Source: Sclerotiophoma versabilis
Taxonomy: Eukaryota > Ascomycota > Dothideomycetes > Pleosporales > Didymellaceae
Assembly (NCBI GenBank): GCA_012274445.1
Contig: JAAROD010000033.1
Span: 682,001 to 746,000, forward strand
Direction of reading: 5' to 3'
DNA length: 64,000 nucleotides
In this document: positions 1-12,355 of the stretch, one piece after another
Numbering within the stretch: position 1 is the first letter of the stretch
How the letters are laid out: every line of letters begins with the position of its first letter
Translations under genes and position numbers: made by a program
Notes under the pieces: generated by a model
Database searches by the model: none
Told to the model about the DNA's origin: nothing
Seen by the model: the letters and a program-made list of their open reading frames with translations, nothing else

Positions 1-1678
1 CTAATTGAATCTCGCAGCGGACTGTCAACAACTGCTGGGGGAAACATGGGTTATTCTAGAAACATCATTCGAGCATGATGCAGCTGCCGAATTCTTTACA
101 AGGATTGCCGAAGGTCGTCGATGGCACAGGGATCGGCAAGCACGTGTTCTTTACTTTCATTGGTCACTGTGTTTGCCCACTATATGGACCAAAGACCCAT
201 CGACACGTACATCAGCGAGCGCGATGGAAGATAATGATGTCGCAGGGAACATATGGCTGAAAGCGTATATGCTGTACCAGAGAGATGGCACATTGAGCAA
301 GAACGACGCAAAGAGCTGTGGCCTTACATATTCCGCCGGCGGTGTGGCGGCTATGAGCCCCCCCCCCCCCTTCTCTAGCTTTACAAGGCTACCTTGCGGC
401 AAGGCGTCCACGCGACCGATCGAGGAAGTGAGCACGTTCCGTCTTGGTCGTCTTGGTCGCTTTAGGCTGGAGCGAATCTATCTGCCTTGTGTACCACAAC
501 TGGTGGTTTTTCTCTGGGATACAGAACAGAGGAAGAGAACTCCCGAATATGACTGGCTGAGACGCTGTGAGCCTGTCGATCTACTCATCATCCAGAGCGG
601 CCTGCTCAAACTTTAGCATTGTAACAAGGGTTCGATCAAGCAGATCAGTTGAATCTTAGCCCCTCATGCAAGTCTCCTGCTCTCCAGGGTTGAGCTACAC
701 ACAGGATAACTATTCTTCAAATTTGTCGTAATGACGAAGGGTTACTCTACTATCGCGGTAATCTGGTGCTTGTTGGTATCTGCGTCTACAACATCTTCCT
801 TTCTAAGCGCAAGGCTCTTGTACATTCCTGCCAACGAGAAGCGCGGCCACTCTTGGAGAGCAATGTGTAAAAAAGCAAAAGAAGCATTGTCTTGTTACTA
901 CCGCGGATAAGAGCAACAAGCGCCTAGGCATTTCCTTTGCCCACCAGATGAACGAAGGCACCGCATATGAAGACCATGGCCTTTAAAAGCAAGGAAAAGG
1001 ATGATACAATTTGCAAGCCGTCAACAGGTGCAACAAGGAGCTGTGTATATGTGCACAAATAATCACGACGGCGGGTTGGTGTTGCGGCTGAACAAGGCGA
1101 GCTTTTGTGGGGCGGCTTTTCGGTATGACATCACCTCAGGTTAAGCTCAACACTTCCGCCGCACAAATTCGGGAGTCTTTCTTCTCTTATTATGGCTTCA
1201 TGTTAGTGTTAGAGCTTATTTTCAGCCGCATAAGATCGTCGCTTTCCTTTCCCTACGAGGGAGTCGGCATGAAGTAGAATTATCGAAGTTTTCTCGACTT
1301 ATACCAAGCTTATCGTCACAATAAGCGGATACAAGTGGGACGTCACTCTCCAACGAACTATGATCGCCAGACAATACCAAAGAGGTGTCCACTCTGTGAT
1401 ACAGAGCACATCGACGATGTGACGAGAATCTCGCGCTACCTAGATACAATCTAGTAAACGGGACGCACCTTATCAACACCTACGTAGCCAGGTCTATTCA
1501 CAGGGCCCACTTTGAACAGTGGAGGGGTGGATGTTGTCACTCTGGGCATAGAATCTGAGGCTGTCTGGGCAAAACCCTTCTGCAAAGACTCTCTCGGGCC
1601 TCCCCTGGGTTCAAAAGGCCCCAATCTTCCTTCTCGGACCCCATTCTGTACTCCGGCTTTCCCCCAGTATTCGTTTCG
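1..1678. other. Left-edge spacer with no gene that can be supported
   Basis: A 203-codon open frame runs on the plus strand from about 5 to 616, but it opens with a TTG, crosses a run of 13 C residues (358-370) and shows no domain I recognise. It could be a decayed gene end or chance. From 617 to 1678 I see only short frames on both strands. The last few hundred bases before 1679 should hold the promoter and 5' leader of the MFS gene; I cannot point to a clear TATA element. Confidence 0.4.
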
Positions 1679-3571
1679 ATGTCAGAGCACAAGAAGTCCA
1701 GGCAGCCCTCCACTGCACAGGTCGTTTCGAGTCCACCATCAGCCAATGACATGCCACAGACCACTCGACCCAACTCACTACGTGAGAAGAGCGACGACGA
1801 GAAGTCGAATAGTAGCCCAGAGGACCTCGAGGACCATGAACTTCAGCGACCACCGACGCACCCTCCTACCATTCCTGACTCGGAAGGTCGTCGCGAGTTG
1901 AAAGAGTGGGAGTGCTGGGATAAGCTTGCCTACTCATGGCCCAGATGGAAGAAGGCTATGTATCTGGCATCCATTGCTGGTATCCAGATATCCATGAACT
2001 TCAACACATCTGTCTACCCTAGTGCCGTTAACCCCTTGGTTGAACATTTTGGTATCAGTGACCAGCAAGCGCGAGTTGGACAGATGATCTACCTAGTCAT
2101 GTATTCATTTGGCTGCGAGCTATGGGCTCCATGGTCTGAGGAGTTCGGGCGTTGGCCTATCCTACAGCTGAGTTTGTTCTTCATCAACATCTGGCAAATT
2201 CCAAACTCTGTCGCACCCAACTACGCTACCATTATCGTCTGTCGAGCTCTTGTGGGTCATTCATATGGTTTAGTCTGAACGTGGCTAACTGTTCCAGGGC
2301 GGTTTGTCTACTGCAGGAGGTAGTGTAACGCTTGGATTGATTGCAGACCTTTACGAGCCAGAGACTCAGCATTGGCCGCTATGCTTCATTGTGCTATCTT
2401 CAACTATTGGTACCAGTATTGGTGGAGTAATTGGCGGACCAATTGAAAAATGTCAGTACTGCACCAAGTGCTATCAATCCTCAGATAAGACTAGGGTATT
2501 AATGGTTATATTCAGATCTTTCGTGGCAATGGAACTTCTGGATTCAGCTCATTTTTGGCGTTGTGGTCCAGGCCGTTCATTTCTTCATGCCCGAGAGCCG
2601 ATCTACCATTCTCATGGATCGCGAAGCGAAGCGGCGTCGCGAGAGTGGGGAAGACCCCAACATCTACGGACCAAACGAGCTGAAGAACCCTCGAATCTCG
2701 TTGAAAGAGGCCGGCAAGATCTGGCTCCGGCCTTTCGAAATGTTCGTGCGCGAACCCATTGTCTTGTTCCTGTCTCTCCTGTCAGGTTTCTCTGATGCCC
2801 TGATCTTCACATTCTTGGAAGCTTTCGCTATCACATACCCAGCGAACTTCGGCTTCGGTACCCTTCAGGTTGCTTGGGCATTCATACCAATTAACGCATC
2901 CTACTTTTTTACTTACTTTTTATACTGGCCCATCTTTTGGCGAAATGAGGCCCAGAACAAAAAGCACGGTCCAGACTATTATGCACCTGAGCGGCGTCTG
3001 AAGCCGCTTCTGTGGCTCGCGCTCTTTGAGCCCATTGGTCTCATTGGCTTTGCGTAAGTGTATCTTTCATTTCAGCACACAGCGTACTGACGAGCCTAAG
3101 ATGGACATGCATGGGCCCTCCCCAGACACATTGGATTGCACCAATGATCTTTTCATTCCTCGTCGGCCTCGCTAACTTCGCCATCTACTACTCATCCGTC
3201 GATTACATGATTGCAGCCTATGGTCCATACTCAGCATCTGCTACTGGTAATTTCATGGTCTTGGCATATAACCTCTGCGCAGCATTCGCTAACCCGGTAC
3301 AGGTGGTAATGCATTCGCAAGAGACTTCCTTGCTGGTATATCCGCCATGTACGCCGCGCCACTGTACCACAACCTCAGCCAAACGCGTCCTTCAGAGTTG
3401 GCCACAACGACACTTGCCGGCTTGTCTTGCTTGGTCGTGGTGCCGATTTATGTTTTCTACTGGAAGGGACCGGAGATCAGGAAGGCGAGTAAGTTTGCTT
3501 CGATCCTGGCGGATGATCGAAAGGCAGAGAACGTTCGACGTCTCAGCAAGGCGGACAATCTCCCAGTTTAA
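1679..3571 (+). CDS. MFS transporter, DHA1 (polyamine/drug) type
   Basis: This gene encodes a 12-helix plasma-membrane-type proton antiporter of the Tpo1-like DHA1 branch; the substrate cannot be told from sequence. Exons are 1679-2251, 2298-2451, 2516-3053, 3101-3246 and 3303-3571, giving 559 residues, the usual family length. The first ~90 residues are a charged, Ser/Pro-rich cytosolic tail. Family motifs are the helix-4/5 stretch ending in GGLSTAGGSVTLG, spliced across intron 1, and WQWNFWIQLIFG at the start of exon 3. The late segment GGNAFARDFLAGISAMY spans intron 4. The four introns are 46, 64, 47 and 56 bp with CTAAC- or CTGAC-like branch sites. The frame is intact from ATG to TAA, so I take it as functional. 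No neighbour hints at a cluster. Confidence 0.9.
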
Positions 3572-6500
3572 CCAGATTAAACCCATAGCATTGGCATAAA
3601 GACCGCCTAATAAGATAAATCCTTGCGATGTTGTTACCTTCGTCACAGACTCCGGCTTGCCTTCACTAACGTCTCTGATCGGTGAGAGCGCCCGCCTCAC
3701 TTACTTCTCAAACTTTGCTATTAATAAACTCCTGATCCCGCTCACTCTCCTCAACAGTGATTTCTTTTATAACCAGCCATAAACTGCGCTGAACGCTAGA
3801 TTTCAGCAACATCATACCCCGTCGACGTAAGCTCACGTTGTTCCAGTTATCTAGTGCATACACCATCAAGATATTGACATGTGTGCTCATTGCCCGAGAT
3901 CTGGCTTGTATGTTCGAAGGTATGCGCGACCTCCCTCTTGCCATCTATATACATTCCCTGAGGGTGCTATGTTAGAAGATGCCAACTGTGGCAAGAAGAT
4001 CGAAAGCGCTCCTGTCAGCATTGTAGATATCATCGAACTCAAGGCAAATGGTAATCATTCGCGAAGGATTTCCACCCATGTTCCAATGTACAACGCTTTA
4101 AAGTAGCATTGTCGCTTGTATTCTTCGTTGAACAATGCAGTTGCCGTGCCAGAAGCGCTTTATCTTCGTTGTAGTACGTGATGGCGATGAGAAGCTCTGT
4201 GTTATGATTATACGTTCGTGCACGTAGATTGTACCATTCGCTAACGTGAAGTCGCTCCGGTTGCAGGTAGCTGTAGTTTAGCGCACCTGGGTTAATCCAT
4301 CCTCGCCTACTCGCTAAATTTTGTGGTTATCAAGCTTGATAGCATTTCTAATGCCGCTAGGCACGGCATAGTTTGCAGAAACAAGGGAGTTTTACACAAG
4401 ATTGAGCTGACGAGTGTTCGATCTTTTTACGTTGTTCTCGTGTACAACAGACTGCTGCTGTCGCTGTACCTAGTTTTTATCAGCCCTGAGTGGATGAGAC
4501 GCGATCTTTCCTCTTTATGTGTGGTTGTTATTACACGGACTGGAAGGCTCATGGCTGCCATTGCTTCGTGTTGCTGTACTGGGCAAACGCGCCTTAGTTG
4601 CAGGGAGAGTATAGGTCTCGGTCAAACTGTATATTAACGACAGTGACTTAAGTTGATACCCCCTCAAGTTATTAGGTGGTTGCACGGGTGGTGACGGGTA
4701 CTGAGTTATTAGAGAGCTACTCAAGAAATGTTTGTGGGCGTTGTATTGTTCGGGAACAAAATGGTACCAATGGATATCTCTAGCAAGTAATGCCCTTGAA
4801 CACTGCGAAGGCTTACTACTTGAATTTCAGACTGTGGTAATATCCTCTATATGATATCCTCAAATAGGAAAAGGGTCGTTATAACTAGGCGCCATTATCA
4901 ATCAGATGAGATCTTTAGTGTGACAGGAAGTATTGACTGAAAGCTATGCGCAAAAGGCTAGAAGAAGTTGGTTATTCACGGTATAAACTTTTGTCTTGGT
5001 GAATTTTCAAGAGCGCAAAACGGAAAGTGTAAGAAGGTAAGACGCGAAAAGAAAACGTAGCTCTTGAGGGTTTTATTTCTCTGCAGAGCTTACATCTCTA
5101 AAGCTTTAGCAATACCAGAAACACTTACTAAAAGTATAGTATTAGCTCCGATGGCGTCTTCTAGCATCCTTAAGGCTGGAAAACGGATTGAAGAGAAGCT
5201 AGCACTGTGTCAGACCTTACTTAGAGCACGTAAGCCTAAGCCATAACCATCAAGTCTTGAAGCTGTTCGATCTCGTTCTTGCGTTCTGCCGAAATTTAAA
5301 ATAGGGCGTTGTAGTGAACTCAGCCGCTCTATTGATGTTGTGTCATGTCAAGATTTGCAGTACTGGTTTGATATAGTCATTGTGAGAAGGCTATGCTCTA
5401 CTTGAGATAACCAAAGACTGGCTTCAAATGGATCGTACGAGCGACGGGTTGTTAAACATGTTCGTTTCTATTCCCCTTGTCCATGTTTGGCGTTCCAATG
5501 CGCTACTTCTAGAATCTAATTTATTAACAGCGCACAGTGTTGACGTGTGATAGATTCTACATTTCATAGAAAGCTATAAATCACGTTCTCTATACGCACC
5601 GATGGACTGGCGCTACAAGCCAACTGTTCTGCATGCGAATGAACACAATACCTTCGACAACGCCCAATTCTTGTGTAGCAGAGGTTCTCCCCAGCCTGCA
5701 CTGTGCTTGCTCAGGAACAAAGCGATTAAGGAACGCCATGAGTGAACTTGTATATAATAGAATGATTTTGGAGGTTTAATTTGTTGTTTGGAGCCAAGCG
5801 CATCAATCACTTGATACAATTGGTGCTGCTGAACGCCAATTTGAACAACTATCGATCGCCGGACTGCATTGCCGCACATATGGATCTTCAGCGTAAAATG
5901 ACACAGCAGTTGATGTTTTAGTGTGGCCATGGGTGAGAACAATGCCACACTTCGGATGCAAATATTATGTCTGGCCAGAGTTTAAGCGAGACGATCTTGC
6001 GATATAGCAAATCACTGGGACTATGGTTTCAATAGTATTTAGTATGGCAAACAACTTAGTTAAATGTTCTATGTCGTTTTCAGACATGTGCTGTAAATTC
6101 ACGGTCATGGCAATCTGCCATGACAGCATTCGGTCGTCCCCAAGGAAGCCTCCATCAAATCTTTGCTATGCTCATCCGCATGCAATCAGGGCTTGTGTTC
6201 ACGCATGCAGCGCGATCCGGTTTGTTCAAGATCAGGGTGTTGTACCAAGTTGCCCTACATTAGTCACATAATTTCTAGTAGTCCTAGTTGCAGACTTTTG
6301 ATGTTGCTCACTCTTATTGCTAATGCTAGAATTGGGGCGACGCCGCTTGACGATGTCACCTTCATGAACACCCCTGACGTAGATATTCGAAGCATGAAAG
6401 GATGCCATCGATGCTATTGTTTCAACTGGCGGGACAGCCAGATGGTAGATGCAGGCGATTTGGTGCTTTTCGAACTTGTTCACCGCGAATTCGCTACTGG

Positions 6501-7370
6501 TCTTTTTATGGCGTCTGACAAGATTATCCTACATGAAAGACATGATAAGACAAGTCTAAAGACATATCAGATATTCATGGGCCCTTCACAGTCCTTCGGA
6601 GTGAATGGAATTGAACATCCGGCGTGCTGATTTCGGTCTCGAAGTGAGAGAACCCAGTGTTTGCAATTCATGTTCGTGCAGCAGCAGTGCATCGCAGGAT
6701 CTAAGGCTACCAATTGAGCCTAATATTGAATGGATTTGGGCAAGTATTGTTCGGCCTGAGATAACGAGATGGCACGTCTTTCTGACACTGGTATTGCTGA
6801 AGCATCCGACTCTAGCTCACTGCGCTTGAACACCCCACTTTTACTATCCTTAGCGCAAAACTAGCTGTAACGGCTTCATCATTATCAATGCTTGAGTTGA
6901 CCAATACGAAGGCACGGATCAAATTATTGGAGAACAATGGTAGCGGTTGTAGTCTCTTTCATTGCTGAACTGCGTCATTATCTCGTGTTTGTCAACATTG
7001 GTCACAACCTCGCGATGATACTTCTCCGGGATACCTTCTGCTTCATCGATGATGAGACTTATCGCTGATGAAGCAACACTTGATCGTAAAGCATGAAGGG
7101 CAGACCACATGCTCGGATACAGTATAGTGTGGCGAAAGTGGTGTATCTAGCACCCCGAACTCGTCCATTGAAAGCTCCTCGTGAAAGGCGACGTCATAGT
7201 CTACTGGAAAATGATAAGACTAACACATACTTGCCGTTGATGTTAATCTAGTCATGTAGTGTTGGAAACGTCATACCTAGGTAGAACCCACATACTTAAG
7301 AGCGAGCAGTCCTCAACCTACATCATTCCATCCAATAAAACCTTCCCTAATATATTGTCAAATTAATGCC
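3572..7370. other. 3.8-kb spacer, AT-rich and repeat-like in part
   Basis: I see no supportable gene here. The longest frame (6163-6630, plus, 155 codons) has no recognisable domain. The stretch 4730-5260 is AT-rich, dense in TpA steps, and has a 60-codon frame (5064-5246) whose codon use looks like a decayed transposon. I could not match it to a transposase or define terminal repeats. The tract may be a RIP-mutated repeat, which is inference. The last 100 bp before 7371 are the promoter and leader of the phosphatase gene. Confidence 0.4.
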
Positions 7371-8054
7371 ATGCCTCCAAGGGCAGTCCACTTCATCCGT
7401 CATGCCGAAGGCTACCATAACATCAATGACAACCAAAACATTCCTGACCCGGATCTCACCTCAAAGGGTGACAAGCAGTGCGAGGATTTATCCTCTACAT
7501 TTCCATACTTCGATCGGATTGACCTGGTTTGCGCGAGTCCAATCCGCCGGGCTATTCAGACTGCGTTGATCAGCATGGAACCATTTCTGCATTCTGGTAA
7601 GAACAAGATTCTTGCTCTGCCTCTTGCCCAAGAGTCCGCGGCTGAGCCCGCAAATACACCGAGCGGCTTCAAGCGACTTCAAGCCGAATATGGCTCTGTT
7701 GTCAATTTTGAAAGGTGCTTAGAGTTCACGGACTACAACTCTAAAAGTGGAAGGTTTGCTCCTGATGGACCGTCTCTTGAAGCGAGAGCCCAGACACTGC
7801 GGAAGTTTCTGAGGGATCGCGATGAAGACGAAATTGTGGTTGTATCGCATGGTCAGTTCTTACATCACGTTAGCCGCGACGTGGACGAAAAGGACAACCA
7901 GATCAATGGAGATTGGGAGAACACTGAATGCAGATCCTACATCTTCTGGCCGATTGATCACGCAGATGCTTTACTGCGCGAGACTGAGGAGAGTGTCAAG
8001 AGGCGCAATGCCAGCGGACCAGGCAAGCAGATGGGTTCTGGGAGTAGTTGTTGA
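7371..8054 (+). CDS. Histidine phosphatase superfamily protein (phosphoglycerate mutase-like)
   Basis: A single-exon gene of 227 residues, normal for small cytosolic fungal members of this superfamily. The phosphohistidine motif FIRHAEGYHN lies at residues 8-17, with catalytic His11 next to Arg10. The helix motif CASPIRRAIQT (54-64) supplies the second phosphate-binding arginine. The second catalytic histidine is in VVVSHGQFLHH (His160). Glu88 in the LAQE segment is a candidate general acid. These fungal proteins are usually annotated as phosphoglycerate mutase but are probably broad-specificity phosphatases; the substrate is unknown. The ATG at 7371 is chosen over the one at 7366 because only it opens the long frame. 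It is intact, although a dead P450 lies directly downstream on the same strand. Confidence 0.9.
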   Translation: MPPRAVHFIRHAEGYHNINDNQNIPDPDLTSKGDKQCEDLSSTFPYFDRIDLVCASPIRRAIQTALISMEPFLHSGKNKILALPLAQESAAEPANTPSGFKRLQAEYGSVVNFERCLEFTDYNSKSGRFAPDGPSLEARAQTLRKFLRDRDEDEIVVVSHGQFLHHVSRDVDEKDNQINGDWENTECRSYIFWPIDHADALLRETEESVKRRNASGPGKQMGSGSSC

Positions 8055-8516
8055 AGGAAGTCATAATTCGTACTCATGATCGACTATACGAACAAATGAC
8101 TTGATCTGCTTGTTTTAGCTACACTCCGAGGTTTCGAGACAGCTCGATGATTGTTTAACCGTTCACGTTGAATTTCTATACTACTTCTGAACCCCCGCAA
8201 GCTCTTCGAAGCTCGTGTCACCCAATGACTTGTCCATCTGCCAGATCTGAGAGACAAACCCGCGTAGCTCATTATGCAGAAGCTCTTTCCGAGTAATGTT
8301 GGTTTACATCGCGTTCTAGCACGCTCATGTCAGATCAAGGTCCCGACCGTGCTTACGTCTTTAGCGTGTTTGGTTGGACGCCTTGCTGCGCTACCATTAG
8401 ACAGCATACCCCACCAGTTGTCAGATTCTACCTTACTCGCACATACAGTCTCATATCTTTCCACCTTCCATTATTGCTCCACAGAATTACTTATTATACA
8501 CGTTCGCAAGACGTTC

Positions 8517-10256
8517 ATAGTGGCTCTTATCTCGTTGGTGGCCCTTGTTGGCATCGTCGTAGGCTCGTCTGCTGTCACATTACAGACTAACATGGCAAAG
8601 GCAAAAGCTACGGGCTTGTCAGTTCTTGTGAGGTGGATTGATCTTACAAACCCTCTATGGATGATGTTCGGCAGCTCTGTCGTGCTCGAATGCCGTGCTT
8701 GGAATGTTGGCACCAAGCACTTTTATCGTTTTTACTATTTTGGATGGGAAGCAAACGAGAGGCATGCTATACACGAGGAGCTGGGACCAGCATATATACT
8801 AGTAACGCCTGGCTGTAATTATCTCAGTGTTCGCGATTCGTCGGTTATCGCAGACGTGATTCAACGCCGCACTGACTTCCGTCGTAATATGGAGCAGTTT
8901 GCTGTAGAGAACGTCTACGGCAAAAACCTCTCAACCGTTCACGACGATGAATGGAAAAAGCACCGCAAAATCACTGCTATCACTTTCACCGAGAAGAATA
9001 ACGAGCTTGTCTGGCGCCAGTCGCTGGCCCAGGCCCATGGAATGCTTGACTACTGGCTCCAACGCCCTTCTGTCAATACTATCGCCGACGATACCAAAGT
9101 TTTCACACTCAACGTGCTGGCCGCTGCAATCTTCAACAAACCGTATCCCTCTTGAGCACACTAGAATCAAAGACCATCAGCAGTAAAAAGGATGACTCGT
9201 CTCTCTACCGCGATTCATTAGGAAAGATTCTCGCTCACATTATCCCTATTTTCATTTTAGGTGAACGAAGCCTGCAGTCCTGGTGGACACCGAAGTCTTG
9301 GAAATCCGCTAGAATTGCAATCGCCACCTTTCGGGTCTATATCACAAGACTGATTCGGGAAGAACGCGATAATATGGATCACGGCGTGCAAAAGAACCAA
9401 CATCTAGTAGCGGCATTAGTTAGAGCTTCTGAAAGCGAGATACACGAGAACGTCAATTCATAATCAGAGAGAAAAGCCATGACGTTGACCGAAGATGAGA
9501 TCACCAGTAATCTCTTTGTCTACGCATTCGCTGGAAATGATACCACGGCCGTATCTCTTGCTCATCTGATGATTGCTCATCCAGAGATCCAAGATTGGAT
9601 TGCTGAATAAATCCGTCACTATCTACCTGACAATAATGTATCAACGTGGGGATACAACATATACCCCCAGCTGAAGCGATGCCTTGCTGTCATGGTAAGT
9701 CACGATCTAGTGATAACTTGACGCTATTACTAAGGGTGTCTAGATGGAATCTCTTCGTCTCAATCATCCCCTCGGCCAATTGGCAAAGGTCACTAGCGAG
9801 GTACAGGCGCTCAGAATCGGCAACCGAGATATCATTGTTCCGTCTGGCACTTCAATTCATCTGAATACCGCAGCAATGCATACCAATCCGCAGTACTGGG
9901 TAGGGTATGCTATGCAGTACATCCCTCAACGCTTCATTTTCATTCAAGAAAGTGCTCTACCAGGATTAGCGAACGAAGTCCTTGCGTCTGACACACAACC
10001 TCATTTCTTACCCTGGGCAACAGGTTAGCGTGTGTGTCCTGGTAAGAGATTTTCTCAAGTTGATGTAGTGGTTGCGTTAGCAATCATTTTTCGGGACTAC
10101 ACCGTGCATCCAGAACCCGCTGGAGGCGAGAGTCTGGACCAAGCGCGTAATCGAATCTTAAAAGCCGGGATGGAGGTCGACCATGAAGGACATATATTGC
10201 ACGATATCAGGCACCCTGAAACAATTGCTCTCACATGGGCGAGAAGGAATGACTAG
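8517..10256 (+). pseudogene. Cytochrome P450, inactivated
   Basis: This is a degraded membrane-anchored P450 mono-oxygenase. The N-terminal hydrophobic anchor is followed by P450 sequence to about 9150, where the frame shifts. The second frame holds the I-helix (AFAGNDTTAVSLAH, with the oxygen-activating Thr), then an intron (9695-9743, GTAAGT..TAG), then the C-terminal region with FLPWATG, a stop, and RVCPGKRFSQ, which includes the haem cysteine. Three stops interrupt the second frame: TAA 9461-9463, TAA 9608-9610 and TAG 10026-10028. The TAG sits inside the haem-binding loop, where family members usually have a residue such as Gln. No ATG lies where family alignments would start; codon 8517-8519 is ATA before a VALISLVALVG anchor. 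An open frame extends upstream to an ATG at 8274, but that part has no P450 character. All four key motifs survive, so loss is fairly recent. Confidence 0.88.
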
Positions 10257-10517
10257 TTGACGACGGTGCAGCAGTCTTTGAGTCCAACGCATCGCTGGTA
10301 AAGATAGCCATTCACGGCAAGTCGGGGTCCCGTCTGAAAGTCAAAAAGATGGGGTCGGACTACCAAGTGTTTCATTATTGCGTGACGTTCTTACTTGGTT
10401 TTGCTAGAATCGCATGTTACTATTCTGAATCTTGAAAGAGTACAGAGAGTAACAATCGACTGTCAATTGACTCTAATAAAGCCTCGATACAATCACGCCT
10501 GCCACTCGGAGAAACTG

Positions 10518-11396
10518 CTAGCTGCTCTTGATTGCGGCAGCGACAGCCGAGTACCAACTGTTCGCCAAAACCTTCGCACCAGCATCGTTTGGATGCACTC
10601 CATCGCCCGTCATGGTCGCTGTATTGAATCCGGTCCAAACATCGACCACTGTAATGGGGGAGCTTGTAGTGCTCTTGGTGGGTGCCCAGGACGCGATCGC
10701 TTTGTTAAGGTTAACAACGCGTTGGCCACATTCTCCGCAGTTGGGAGGGTTCATCGGAATAATCTTCGCTACAAGAATCTTCATCTTGGGCTTCGAAGCG
10801 CGCATCTGGGTAACTAGCTTGGTGAACGCTTCCGTGATTGTTGCTGGCGATTGATTGCTCCATACATCATTCGTGCCCAACTTGAAACAATGTCAGTCTT
10901 TTGAAGTGAAGAGGGCCTCAAGTAAATGCTTACATGCATCACCACAACATCTGGCTTAGTAGAAGAGAGCCATCCTGGGAGTAAGTTCTGATTTGCGATG
11001 TTGACCGCAAGGTAGCCACCCTATTCAACGTGTCAATCACATGTTCCTAATCGTGAAGATTCCTGGCACGAGATTTTCGAACTTACGTGACCTTCGTTCT
11101 CGCCATCATACGCGAATCCGCATCCTTGTGCAGGCAGCGTGCCAACAAAGTCTGTGTTCTTAATACCCGCCTGCTGAAGCTTTTGCCAGAGATATGCGCG
11201 CCAGCATCCCTGGAGACTAATCAGTACTTTGTTGGCGCGAAACAGGTGGGGGACATACAGGACTGCCAGTAATGGAGTCGCCAAGAGCCATGATCCTGAC
11301 CGTCGACTGGCGTTCAGACAGATCTGTGGGGACCGCAGTAACGGTTGCCGTCCAACACAACACGGCCATGAGAACGGGATTAAGGCTGAAGCGCAT
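10518..11396 (-). CDS. Secreted SGNH esterase, carbohydrate esterase family 3 (acetylxylan esterase type)
   Basis: CE3 enzymes remove acetyl groups from xylan outside the cell. Exons on the minus strand are 11259-11396, 11087-11209, 10934-11020 and 10518-10880, all joined in phase 0, giving 236 residues. Residues 1 to about 22 form a signal peptide. The catalytic blocks are IMALGDSITG (Ser nucleophile, residues 35-44), LGTNDVW (just after intron 3) and DGVHPNDAG (Asp/His pair) near the C terminus. The DGENEGH/GG and CGECGQRVV segments are typical of CE3 rather than other SGNH families. Introns are 49, 66 and 53 bp; the third ends in CAAG, which is acceptable but weaker. Start chosen at the ATG that opens the signal peptide; an in-frame ATG 33 bases upstream would spoil it. 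Likely a plant-biomass gene. Confidence 0.88.
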
Positions 11397-12355
11397 GGTG
11401 AACGATATTGGCGACTGTTTCCGAATCAAGAGATGCAGTGTGGTCTACGGCCTGGCTATCATTCATATAGCTCTTGTAGTTCGAAAGGATGACCTTAGGT
11501 ACGCTGCCAAGGACCATTTTAGATTGAACATAAGTTACCCTGAGGCTTCTGAGGCACACCAATGCGATCGTAGGTAATTGCCAAGATCAAAAGCTGTGCC
11601 AGCAATGCTGGGCATACCTGACACCATTGGACATGCGTCTTCGAGGGAGTCAGAGTTGCGCATATAAGCATTGTGCTGTTTAACGGTCTTCTAAACAAGA
11701 TTAAGTTAATTTGAGGCTCATATGTTAACACCTTATTAGAAACCGTGTGCACGGACAACCCCGCTCCGTGTCTCAGATGGGATATCCGGGAGATAGATAC
11801 CCTACCGCATTAGAAAACACCGTAAACATTGAGAAAAGAAAAAAGCCAAACTTTGCAAAGAGAGCTGACTGTAAATAACTATAATTGTAATGACACAGAG
11901 CACGCTAGATGCTAAAGGAATATGCATAACGCAGTTGTATACATCTTGAACATATTGCTCGGCAGTGTTATTGAGATTGTTAGATACAGTGAAGAAAGGG
12001 AGCTAGGTTATGCAGAGATATCTATGAAAAACAAAGTTGAATGACTGTAGATGTTTACCCGTAGTGTCGCTATCTCTGAAGTAGAACAGGAAGTAAGTGT
12101 GTAGTTAAGCAGCATGTCTGCTTGTCCACAATTTAGTAGCTTCATATACAAACGATAACATGAAGGTTTTCCTCTTGGTAGTATGCAGACTAGAACATAG
12201 ATTGTACATGTTTCTACTCTGCGCGCAGTTCGCCTGTTATGCGTTAGATTCTAGGTGTTGCGGTAAGTAATGTCATGGAGCTGCACAACAAACTGCGGCA
12301 TTACAACAGTGCCTTACAACAAATAGTGAATTTTATTATTCTGAGATCAGAATAT
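11397..12355. other. Spacer, no gene seen
   Basis: This AT-rich stretch lies upstream of the CE3 gene and downstream of the kelch gene. Only short unsupported frames occur. The part next to 11396 is the CE3 promoter and leader. Confidence 0.5.
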
